DNA from: Ehretia macrophylla
Lineage: Eukaryota > Streptophyta > Magnoliopsida > Boraginales > Ehretiaceae
Direction of reading: 5' to 3'
Assembly: GCA_037974665.1 (NCBI GenBank)
Contig: CM075765.1
Location: 56,925,747 to 56,989,746, forward strand
DNA length: 64,000 nt
In this document: piece by piece, positions 10,910 to 21,550 of the stretch
Layout of the letters: every line of letters starts with the position of its first letter
How positions within the stretch are numbered: position 1 is the stretch's first letter
Program-made: the position numbers and the translations under genes
The notes under the pieces: model-generated
Databases searched by the model: none
Seen by the model: the letters and a program-made list of their open reading frames with translations, nothing else
What the model was told of the DNA's origin: nothing

Positions 10910-13521
10910 TGTAATACCCCAATCCCTCTTGAGACCGGGAGTTCTATCAATCAATCTAATCACAACCCAATTCCAAACCCGGGCAAAATTTTAGGGAAAG
11001 ACGGACGGAGTCTCCCCTGTTTCTAGGCAAAATGCAAATACCTGCAACAGCATATAAGTGGACCAGCACCGTGTCCAACCATACAAACACCTCAAGGCCA
11101 TCCGAGCCTTGGTTCTCAACAATTATACACAACGAGTATACATACATTTCCAAGTACCAGACTATTCTAACTCCTTCTTTAAACAATACAAACATGCATT
11201 AAAGTTAAGCTATACTAACTAAATACATGAACTAACCTATCATACCACTTCAATAACCTAATAAAACTTATATTACATTCCTTTTTAACATTAAATACAA
11301 ACAACACATGAAACATACATCTTTGCATCTTTGACAACTCAAGCCACATAGCACGCAAGATAACTCTTCAAGCACGAACTTTCACGTAATCACGAACTTT
11401 CCAGCTAACATGGCATTTCCTGAAATGTGGTGGTGAGGAGTGAGTATACACAACACGTATACTAAGTGAGGGCGAGACAGATATCGAGGTGGAGAGGAAA
11501 AAAGTCGTGCAATGCAAATAAGGCAGTTAAGCAATATAACTGACAAGTAAGCATTCAATATAGACAATCAATACAATAAACAATTAATAAAAGCATTAAC
11601 ACAACCATTCAAAGCTATACCACACTCTGAAGGCTATGGTTCACTCAAACGAGCAATGTACCGATCATGATTTCGATGACTTTAACGATGACGCGCCGGC
11701 TCACCCACCTTATAACTTCCGTTTAGAGTACTCCGGACATACTCTGTCAATTCTACGACCCAAAACTCCCTGGGCGGCAACCCAAACGAGAAAGGGAATA
11801 GGACACGGAGCTAGAGCAACCAACACTGGCAACCCGAAGCTACCCAGAGAGGCCCATCACTTACGCACCTGACACTAATGCAATGCAATACGAGACATAT
11901 AACGATAATCGAGCAAGGCACTGAAGTGCAGGTTAGTAACAACATGCGATACAATAAGCATTTACAATCTATAAAGTAACAAGAACAACACTAACAAGCA
12001 TTATCAACAATTGATATACAACTCAATCATAACCAACTTTAACAAGCATAACAAGCAATAATAAGCATTCTACAAGGATATCACTATGAAAACCAACAAA
12101 AACACAAAATGACCCCAACTTTCTCAATGCTACTACTTCCAAACGAACTACGAGTTTTGGAAACCGACTTAACCACTTCCCCCTAGGTCACCATAAGGCA
12201 CGTCTAAAGACCACGAAACCCTACTTTACCCTAGAATTCCCGCAAAGCCCCGATTTTTCCCTTTGCTCGTTTGAACTATAGCTACCTCAACCGATCACCC
12301 AACCAATGTCACAACTACACCAAAAGTACTTCCATGACGTACCTCGACAATGCCTTCACGTAAATCGAGAAATTTCCAAACTCGACCGAAATGACCCCAA
12401 CATGTACCAAGCCATTTTTCTCCGTTTTTCAATTACACAATCCAATTAAACCATACATTTAGGTATTCTAGCATATCTAGCACCTTCCTACATCAACAAA
12501 ATGCAAAACGAAGCAACTTTAACGTAACGAGGGTTTACTATTCATATTTTACTATTTCATTAGCATTTTAAATTACAATTGCTATATTTAACCGTAGAAA
12601 ATGCTAAAAAGCTACAAATACGTGTTCTACCATCATCAAGGAACATTCTTTAAGCAACAAAACAGATAAAATAACAACCTACGGCTAAATCACAAAAATT
12701 AAAGTTTAGATACAATAACTTCAAATGCGCAAATAACGATGAAACCCTCACCTTAGACGCTACTAGACACTAGGAAAATCACGTTGGATGCCTCGAAAAC
12801 AACCCCGTGTAAGCTCACGCGAAGATTTGAAGATTTGAAGGTTGAAATCTTTTTTTTTTCTTTTCCTCTATGGTTTTGGTTTTCCCCTTTGTTTTTTCAG
12901 CTTTGAGTTGTTTTTTTTTTTGGTTTTATTTATCCTCAAAAGATGATAACTTAAGGTCAAATGGTCAAGGCTTGGTCAATGCTAACTAAGTTGGTCAAAG
13001 CTAGTTCATTTTGTGTATTTTAAGCTTAAAACAACTAACACAATTTTAATTCTAATCAACAACAACTAGAATACTAAAATTAAAACACTAAATACTAGTT
13101 TTCACTATTTGCTGAGGACTAGAATTCATTTCCTAACTATCGCTCTCGATATGCTATGCACAAAACGACGAAGAACGAATAACACCTAAATACTATGGCA
13201 TATAAGAAAAAATATAATTTTTGAAAAGTAACATAGTTTAAAATTTACTCCGGCTCAGAGCTACTTTTCATTTAATTGAAAACCGAGCATTAATGTGCAA
13301 GATAATAAAACCAGGTAACATAAATATGAAAAGTAGTTGATACTATGTTAAAATAATTAAATCAAGTATTATTTAATTACTTCTAAAAGAAGTATGAAAA
13401 TAAAGCTACAAATGAATGTTTAACTAAAAATAAACACAAAATTCAATGCTAACATTTAAGATGACACTTAATTGAATGCAATTAAATGCCATTAAATGCA
13501 TGCCGGGTTTGGGTTATCACA
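10910..13521 (-). mobile_element. Family-1 gypsy solo LTR in cox2 intron 2, with target duplication CAGAG
   Basis: A full LTR of about 2.61 kb, reading TGTGATAACCCAAACCC... on the - strand and ending ...GGGGTATTACA. The 5-bp target-site duplication CAGAG is present at 10905-10909 and 13522-13526. No internal region, PBS or polypurine tract remains, so this is a solo LTR left by recombination between the two LTRs of one inserted element. Open frames within it (for example 10956-11195) are spurious. Confidence 0.93.
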
Positions 13522-13902
13522 CAGAGTGGGCTCAGCAGTCGGCCTATGTTTCCGGCTGCACGCATAAAGGCATGATTAGTTCCACAAATCTCACTGCACT
13601 GATCGTAGTAAACTCCTTCTCGTTGTACCGAAATAAAGGTCTGATTTAACTGGCCAGGTACAACATCACATTTGATACCTAAAGAAGGTATAACCCAACT
13701 ATGAAATACATCAGCAAATGTTACAATAATACGTAAATGCGTTTTGGCAGGTATAACCACTATATTGTCCACTTCTAATAAACGTGATTGATCCAATTCT
13801 GGATCATCTTCTGGAATCGTATAACTGTCAAAAGTGAGTGACTGTTCATCAAAACTGTTGTAGTCCGAATACTCATAAGGTTGGGTCGACGCCCACCTCT
13901 CC

Positions 13903-13938
13903 CCAAACTGTACTTGCAAGTTTCCCCGCAAAAAGCTC
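13903..13938 (-). ncRNA. Group II intron domain V of cox2 intron 1
   Basis: On the - strand the hairpin reads GAGCTTTTTGCGGGGAAAC then TTGCAAGTACAGTTTGG, 23 bases before the 3' splice site. It shows the domain V layout with a GGGAAAC loop. The basal stem normally reads GAGCCG...CGGTTC; here C-to-T and G-to-A changes weaken it, consistent with decay after arrival in the nucleus. Confidence 0.75.
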
Positions 13939-14660
13939 TCCATGCATACTCTTAGAAATAACACTATTTTTCATTAGTTAGGTAGTTCTTCCGACCGTAA
14001 GCCCCTTTATGAGTAAGGGTAATCGAGGGCTGGGGAAAATAGATTGGCAATAGGGAACCATTTCTCACCCAGCCCTACCTACCCTATGTATTCGTGGGGG
14101 AGTCTGGAATCGAAAATGACCTAGTTTCACACATATGAGACATGCAGAAGATATGGGATGACCAGTTCATCACGGAAAGTGAATTCGATCCTATAGTCAT
14201 CTTCTTTGTTAAAAAAATGCGCAGTTGAAAAGGATGCTAGTTGGCTTGGCAAAGTTGTAGGCCCCAATAAATCAGATCCAGAGTGATTCTTTACCTATCC
14301 TGTCAAGGGTCCAGTTGAATGCTCGAGTATAGATTCCCTATGCTAATGTGAACGACCGGGGCCCATAAATCTAAAAGGATTCATCCATAGGCCTGATCGG
14401 ATATCCTTTGTCCACAAACAAAAACAAAGTAGGTTTTTAGTAGTAGTTCATGAGACCTTGAATTCCCACATTCCAGCATGCATTATGACAAGAGGTCCCA
14501 CCCCCAACTCTAGCTAAGAAGTTGAGTCACCCTTCCTTTTTTTTTCATTGTAGTAAGTCAATTGCGAGGCACTTCAGACCTGGACCTGTTCAGACGTGAG
14601 CTGAGCTCCCAACAATAAGATCCTACTACTGCTCATTCTAGCGGATGTGACGCTTTCCCT

Positions 14661-17181
14661 TGTAACACCCCGATCCCTCTCGAGACCAGGAGTTCTATCA
14701 ATCAATCTAATCACAACCCCATTTCCAAACCTGGGCATAACATTTTAGGGAAAGACAGACGGAGTCTCCCCTGTTTCTAGGCAAAATGCAAAACCTGTAA
14801 CAGCATATAAGTGGACCAGTACTGTGTCCAACCATTCAAACACCTGAAGGCCATCCAAGCCCTGTTTGTCAGCAATTAAACTCAACAAGTATACATACAT
14901 TTCCAAGTACCCAGACTATTCTAACTTTTTCTTTAAGCAATATATACATGCATTAAAATTAAGCCATACTAACTAGATACATAAACTATCTTATCATTCT
15001 ACCTCAATCACCTAGTTAAATTTAAATTACATTCCTTATTAACATTAAATATAACATCACATGAAACATACATCTTTGCATCTTTGACAACTCAAGCCAC
15101 ATAGCACGCAAGACAACTTTTCAAGCATGAACTTTCACGTAATCACGAACTTTCCAGCTAACACGGCATTTCCTGAAATGTGGTGGTGAGGAGTGAGTAT
15201 ACTCAACACGTATACTCAGTGATGGTGAGACAGATATCGAGGTGGAGAGAAAGAAGTTCGTGCAATGCAAATAGGTATAGCTAAGCAATATAATTGACAA
15301 GCAAGCATTCAATATAAACAATCAATACAATAACCAATTAATAAAAGCATTAACACAACATTTCAAAGCTATACAACACTTTGAAGGCTATGGTTCACTC
15401 AAGCGAGTAATGTACCGATCACGATTTCGATAACTTTAACGATGACACGCCGGCTCACCCACCTTATAACTTCCGTTAAAGTACTCCAGACATACTCTGT
15501 CAATTCTACGACCCAAAACTCTCTGGGCGACAACCCAAGCGAGAAAAGGGAATAGGACACAGAGCTAGAGCAACCAACACTGGTAACCCGAGGCTACCCA
15601 GAGAGGCTTATCACTCATGCGCCTGACACTTATGCAATGCAATACGAGATATGTAACGATAATCGAGCAATGCACTGAAGTGTAGGTTAGTAAACAACAT
15701 GAGATACAATAAGCATATACAATCAATAAAATAACAAGAACAACACTAACAAGCATTATCAACAATTGATATATAAATTCAGTCATAATCAACTTTAACA
15801 AGCATAATAAGCAATATTAAGCATTCTATAGGCATTACACCATGAAAACACACAAAATCACAAAATGACCCCAACTTTCAAAATGCTACTACATTCAAAC
15901 GAGCCACGAGTTTTGGAAACCGACTTCACCAATCCTCCTAGGTCACCATAAGGCACGTCTAAAGACCCTGAAACCCTCCTTCACCCTAGAATTCACGCAA
16001 CGCCCCAATTTTCCCCTTTGCTCATTTGAACTACTGCTACCCTAACCAAACACCCAACCAACGCCATAACCACACCAAAAGTGCTTCCATGGCCTCCCGA
16101 GACAATGCCATCACGTAAAACGATAAAATGTCAAACTTGACCTAAACGACCCCAACTTTCACTAAGCCATTTTCCTTCGTTTTTTCATTACACAATCCAA
16201 TTAAACTACACATTTAGGCATTCTAGCATATCTAGCACCTTCCTACATCAACAGAACGCATAACGGAGTAACTTCATCGAAACGGGTGTTTACTATTCAT
16301 AATTTACTATTTAATTATCAATTTAAATTGCAATTTCGATATTCAACCGTAGAAAATGCTAAAAAGCTATAAATACATGTTCTACAATTGCTAGGGAACA
16401 TTCTTCAAGCATCAAAACGAATTAAATAACAATCTACGGATAAAACCCAAAAATTAAAGTTAATACATAAAATATTCAAATGCACAAATAAACATGAAAA
16501 ACCCTCACCTTAGACACTCCTAGACGCTAGGAAAACCACGCTGGATGCCTCAAAAACCACCCCGTGTAAGCTCACGCGAAGATTTGAGGATTTGGCTTGA
16601 AAAATCTTTTTTTTTTCTCTCTTTGTATTTTCGGGCAGCCCTTGTTTCTGTTTCAGCTTTGTTTTTTTTTTGGTGCTATTTTAAGCTATGCTAAAAGATG
16701 ACAACAAGTCAATTGGTCAAGGCTTGGTCAACTAACCTAAAAATTGGTCAAATAGGCTTATTTTAGGCATTTTAAAGCTTAAACAACTAGCACTATTTTA
16801 AATCTAATCAACAACAACTAAAATACCAAAATTAAAACACTAAATACTAGTTTTCACTATTTGCTGAGGACTAGAACTCATTTCCTAACTATCTCTCTCG
16901 ATATGCTATGCACTTTGCGACAATAAAAGAATAACAATTAATCCTCAAAGAATTTAAGAACATATAGTTTTCGAAAAGTAACATAGTTCAAAATTTACTC
17001 CGGCTCGGAGCTACTTTTCATTCAATTGAAAACCAAGCATTAAGGTGCAAGAAAAATAAAACCGATTAACATAAATATGAAAATAAAGCTACAAATGAAT
17101 GTTTAGATAAAAATAAACACAAAATTTAAGATTTAATGCCATTAAATGCCATTAAATGCATGCCGAGTTCGGGTTATCATA
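14661..17181 (-). mobile_element. Family-1 gypsy solo LTR in cox2 intron 1, with target duplication TCCCT
   Basis: A full LTR of about 2.52 kb, homologous to 10910-13521 through its whole length. The target-site duplication TCCCT is exact at 14656-14660 and 17182-17186. The terminal CA of the consensus is mutated (the - strand start reads TATGATAACCC). No internal sequence remains. This is a second, independent insertion of the same family into the same pseudogene, as shown by the different target duplication. Confidence 0.93.
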
Positions 17182-18445
17182 TCCCTAGCTTTTGAGTTTC
17201 ACGTACTTTTTTTTTTCATTTTTTCTTACCAGAATGCATGTGAAAATCAACTCACACGGCTGTGATTTTTTATTTTTTTTTATGTCTTCGCTTGATCCCA
17301 GTTTCCATTCCCCTTTCTATAATAAGAAGGTAAGCTTCATAGCTCCAACCTAGTAAAGGCTCATCTTTTTTTTTTTTTTTTTTAGAAAAAAGAATAGAAT
17401 AAAGAAAGAGATAGTCTATATCCAGTATCGATCATAGGATCACTCTATGAATAGGTAAATTCTTTGTAACCTCTAACCATTCACGATATACCTTGTTTCT
17501 CGCTGTGAACGACTTCTTGGTGGAGGAATAGAAGCGCTGGTCCTCTTTTGTCAAATTGCTTGTGCTTGCTATTACCTACCGTAGGACATCCATCCCCGAA
17601 GTGAAGAAAGAGGAGCAGGAACAACAGGTTGTCATATCCCGACCTAGTAGTTCCGCAACTACTACCGTTGTTGTTGCCAACGGGGATCCCCCATTCCGAA
17701 AGGTTACTAGGCCGACCATTAGGTCCAAAGTTGTATGCCACTGCTATGGTACTGATAGATTTACTACTTCAACACCGTTGTCGAACATTGCAGGCTGAGC
17801 ATCTATTTCTCGTATATCGTTCTACACCGAGAAAAGGGATGTGTACTTCCAACAACAACAGGAATGGAACCATAGGCTCCTATGCTGGGAGTATTTCAGG
17901 GTACATACCTAACCACCTCAACTCCCCGTTTCTGGCATGCTATAGTTATTAAAGTCTCTCGACGGGGGGAATGGGAGATTGTCAGTAAGCCTGATGCTTC
18001 GCAAACCATATTCCACTTTAAGGCATTTCGTTGCACTTAAATCACCCTCGTGAAGAGGCGCACTTCGATACCATTGATGTCCAATAGCTTTGATAGTAAT
18101 GGCTGGATCTACTACTACCTCGTCCATTGAGTATAACAGAGCAAATGTTGGTATAACAATGAACATCGGGATGATACTAGGAATTATGGTTCAAAGAATC
18201 TCGATAGTAGTTCCATGAACAATCCTTTGTGGGATTGGATTTTTTTTATAGTGGAAATGCCATAAAGCATGAACCAAGATCCATGATACGAAAACCAAAA
18301 TCAGAATAACGAAGAAAAAGATATCGTGATGTAAGTCTATTATTCCTTGCATCATAGGTGTTGCTGCATCTTGAGATCCTAATTGCCATGGTTCCGCTGT
18401 ATCACAAGGAGCAATTGTGAGGAATAGCCATTCTAGAACAATCAT

Positions 18446-19971
18446 TTGCTTTGGTTCATTCTTTGACTGCTCTGCTCCCCCCAAAAAAAAAGACTTGTTC
18501 TTGCTCTCCCAATTCAAGAAGACAGAAATCGCCAGTTGGGTTGGTCCGACCAAGAAAGGCATGGGACTCTTTGAGAATTGCTTGGGCCGACTTAAGCAAA
18601 GACTAGCTACCTAGCAACAAAACGGATGCGCGTTAGTGCAACAGCTTTCGCGCCCCTTGCTTATTCCCTCACTGTACACTTTCTATATATTTGTCTTTAT
18701 TATCGTTGTATGCTATCGGAGATAGTGCAATAGGAAGTTCAGTCTTACCGTGCACCGCACTCAATTCAATGATCAAGCAATACGAATCTCTTTCTCTTTC
18801 TATATGAAATTTCGGGGTCGGTAGTTAGTTGTGCAACAACCAATGCATCTAACGAAAAAAAAAAGAAATCTCATAAAAAGTCCATGTGGCATCATGATTA
18901 GACAAAGAGATTACTCTATCATGTGTACCAAAACCAGGGTTTAGGATCCATCTTCTAGATATGCATCCTCTGAGATAGAAGGAGGATCCATGTCACACTA
19001 GGAATCAACCACCACTAGCCGGAGAAAGGAGCGTATGACTGCTAGCCATACTAGAACCAATCTCCAAGAAAGGAAAGAAGAAAACGCGAGGCACTAACCA
19101 ATCGCTAGGAACTCTCGAGATTGAAAGATTCATAGGGAAGGATAGCAAAGAAAGGCTAAGCACGAAAAATGATAAAAGTTAAGCAGTGGAAAGAGAAGTC
19201 TAATTTCCTTTTTGCACTAGAGTATGGACCCAAGGTCATCAGAGGACTCATTTGACTTTTAAGGGAAGGCCAAGGCCGGTTCACAGTAATGAATGGTGGT
19301 ATCTGTTGGGGCAAGCACAACACTCGTCCCTGCCTCTTTGTTTGAATCACTGACAGTTTGGGCAGGCCCGCAGGACTAGAATTCTAAAAAGAAGGAATGT
19401 TTAGCTTTTCCGATTCTAGTGTAGGTTCTTGCTTGACATAAATCGCTTCACTTTGACTTAGCTTGGCCTCTGCCTTGACAAGGCTGTTGCCCCTCCTTCC
19501 ACCCGTAGAGAGAGCCGGAGTTAGGCCTTTGTATGACAGATTGATTGATAGTAGGATCAATCATGCTTAGTTTCATTCAGGATCGATATGCCCCAAGTTT
19601 GAAGAATTCGATGACTGGCCTTTGCTGCACAAGATCCTAGAATTGGTCGATTCGAAATCGGTTGGATTGGAGGGATCCGGAGCCACAAGGATCTTCAACT
19701 AGTTTGAAACTCTTTTTATTCCAGGCGACCGGCCTAATTCTATGGAATTAGCTATAAGTCAAGCTTGTCGACGGTACATCTTATATAAAGTAGTACTATA
19801 GCCTTACAAGCTACTTGAATGGGTAGTGGAATTTCTATCTACGCCGAGTGTTGATGCCCGACTCAAAGCCTCCTACTCTTCCTCTTCCACGAAGACACCC
19901 TTTACCGCTTAGTCTGCTTGCCTTTACTTCCCAAAGTAAGATGGACAGACCGAGACCGTCGTTGGTTGACT
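18446..19971. other. Unassigned mitochondrial-like spacer upstream of cox2
   Basis: The first part is the cox2 5' flank. The open frame upstream of the cox2 ATG (18446-18562) runs in frame with it, but conserved sequence starts only at MIVLEWLF, so the inner ATG at 18445 was chosen. The rest contains no gene, tRNA or rRNA motif that I recognise. Confidence 0.5.
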
Positions 19972-20790
19972 CAGCTTGATATATTTCCAACAGTTTGCTC
20001 TTGTTCAGAACTAGGTCTACCTATATCTTTACCTAAGTCCCTGGTTTCTGAGACTGACAGGGCTAAGTTTGCTAAGAGATTCATGTGTAAACACTTGACT
20101 AAGGATTTCTCTCTTGTGTTAGTGCAAAACCTATCCAACTCCCATAATCTACCAGGTGTATTTTCCATCATTCACATCTATAATGTGAAAAGGTTCACGC
20201 ACACTTTGTGGAATACATGGACTTGGATTTAAAGTTCTCTCGCGTCTCAACCACTCCTGATCTCATCAAGTTTTGCGGCTCGCGGTGGTCTGGTTAAAGA
20301 GTAGGGTTCCCTTTGACTTATGGCTTGGTCTCTTGCGCACTTTTATCGCCTTACCTTCGAGGTATCTTGTTTGAGATGCTTAGAGAGGCCTTTAAGCCTA
20401 AGGAATTAAAGGTAGCGCCTCTTCACTTATATGAATCTAAGGATTGAAGATGCTCGACTGATAGGGAGAGGTCTTTGAGGTACTATAGGAGATTACCTTG
20501 GTTAAGGCGTGGATGTCCCAGTGGCTTCATTAGTTCCTATGGTACTCTTTTTACCATAGCCTTGCATCCAGGTGTCTCTTTCGAGGACTTCTTTAAATCT
20601 CTCGTCGTAATAACGCATTTCCCAGTGCGTCATGAGGATCCACATTTGATCTGTTTTGGTATCATGTGAAAACTTTACGATGAGGTTGCTAGGCGTGGAG
20701 TTGACCATAGGCCTCCAGTATTAGAGTCTATCAGTCTTCTTCACCCAATAGTCCTTCTCGAAGGAGTCTATGGTATAGATTTCCCTGCTC
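19972..20790 (+). pseudogene. Mitovirus RNA-dependent RNA polymerase remnant (C-terminal part), endogenous and frameshifted
   Basis: Mitoviruses are capsidless RNA replicons of mitochondria, and relics of their polymerase are known in plant mitochondrial genomes. Here the + strand shows in order LGLPISLPKSLVSE and KFAKRF near 20008-20080, TKDFS and SNSH near 20098-20145, VPFDLWLGLL near 20310, and then, in another frame, ALHPGVSFEDFF, HEDPHLICFGIM and KLYDEVARRG near 20550-20695. These follow the order of the region downstream of the GDD catalytic motif in mitovirus polymerases. The GDD-bearing part is absent, and there are at least two frame changes plus stops (including TGA at about 20667). 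It cannot encode a functional enzyme. Identification is from remembered family motifs, not a search. Confidence 0.72.
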
Positions 20791-21473
20791 CACCTAGTTT
20801 TTACTTGACGAGAAGTCCAGTATTGACTGTCGTCCTTTGAGCTACTAGCGACCTTTGTGAGAGAAATTCCCTTTTGCTACCTATTGAAGCGAATGTTAGC
20901 AGCCTTTAGTACCGTATGTCTTAAGTCTAACTGTGCTTAGGTCAATGCATTGGCACCTGCTGAGTGAGAGCCTGCTGAGTGAGAGATATATGGTTGAGCT
21001 CTGTGTTTACTGAACGGAAGTAATAAGCTTAAAGCGATTTTTCCTACCTTCCTTTCCTTATCAATCAAGCTGAATTCCATCTAGCCTCTCCCTATCGGTC
21101 GAGTTAGTTCATACCTTGTTCTATCAAACAAGCTTTTAAACACCTTATCAGTCGACTTACTTCATACCTTTGACTACTCCTGAGATATAGTGGAAACATT
21201 TTGTTATGGTGGAGAGTGGGAAGTAAAAAGACCAATGCAGCAGAGAACGACCGCATGAATCGGAATCCACTTATTAAGACAGATGACCGAGTCAAAAAGG
21301 CTCCGTGTTCTCCAAGTGGTTGATCTTAGCTCAGCGTGTTAGCCGCTGCTTCATTTTGTATAGTGATAACACTTTCTCTTTCTTAGCGCTCTGCCCCTCC
21401 TTGTATAGTAAGGGGAACTTTGATTGCACGGCTTTCTCTTAGGGGTCTATTTTTTCTGACTTGACTCAGCTTG
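20791..21473. other. Unassigned mitochondrial-like spacer
   Basis: No gene or RNA is recognised. The sequence has short direct repeats such as the doubled 'cctgctgagtgagag' near 20957-20985 and several degenerate copies of a 'tcnagcnnacttcatacctt'-like segment near 21100-21170. Confidence 0.4.
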
Positions 21474-21499
21474 ACCTCTTGACTCGGCGGTTAGAGTAT

Positions 21500-21545
<46 letters not shown>
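21474..21545 (+). tRNA. trnM-CAU: Plastid-type trnM-CAU, decayed
   Basis: The sequence from the D arm (GGTTAGAGTAT), through the anticodon loop CTTTCATACG with CAT anticodon, to the T arm GGTTCAAATCC and 3' AGTAGGTA matches the plastid elongator tRNA-Met. Plastid-derived trnM copies are common in plant mitochondrial genomes, so this most likely arrived with the mitochondrial DNA. The 5' acceptor strand is damaged: ACCTCTT in place of ACCTACTT (one base lost), giving a mismatch and a G-U pair in the acceptor stem. It is probably non-functional in the nucleus. Confidence 0.85.

Positions 21546-21550
<5 letters not shown>

Larger units (their letters stand above)
9572..13561 (-). other. cox2 group II intron 2 (cox2i691 site), interrupted by a solo LTR
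   Basis: The intron begins GTGCAGCC directly after exon 2 (...TTTATGC) and ends ...CCCCTAT before exon 3, giving a group-II-like start and an AY end. A domain V hairpin is visible at 9612-9647. The sequence is split by the family-1 solo LTR at 10910-13521. Removing that LTR and one target duplication leaves about 1.4 kb of intron. No intron-encoded maturase is visible. Confidence 0.8.
13880..18063 (-). other. cox2 group II intron 1 (cox2i373 site), interrupted by a solo LTR
   Basis: The 5' end is GTGCGCCTCTTC directly after exon 1 (...TGGTATCGAA) and the 3' end is ...CGACCCAAC before exon 2 (CTTATGAG); joining them gives TGG TAT CGA ACT TAT GAG, the expected W-Y-R-T-Y-E. The intron has two parts, 17187-18063 and 13880-14655, separated by the solo LTR at 14661-17181. 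Open frames around 17481-17952 fall in the intron and have no recognisable domains. A poly-T tract of about 21 bases lies near 17364-17384. Confidence 0.85.
9489..18445 (-). pseudogene. cox2: Mitochondrial cox2, three exons and two group II introns, each intron carrying a solo LTR
   Basis: Cox2 is the CuA-binding subunit of cytochrome c oxidase. Exon 1 is 18064-18445 (382 bp, start MIVLEWLFL, with the [15 protein letters not shown] membrane region). Exon 2 is 13562-13879 (318 bp, with YEYSDYNS and the CuA motif [12 protein letters not shown]). Exon 3 is 9489-9571 (83 bp, ending in TAA). Joined length is exactly 783 bp in one frame, the usual size. The 318-bp spacing equals the distance between the canonical cox2i373 and cox2i691 intron sites. 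The copy is dead: TGA at 18191-18193 (codon 85) replaces the W/R codon of IEIL-TI, and several conserved residues have changed (for example [12 protein letters not shown]). Codon 24-25 still reads Gly-Ser where the protein normally has Gly-Phe, a state expected of unedited DNA. Confidence 0.93.
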
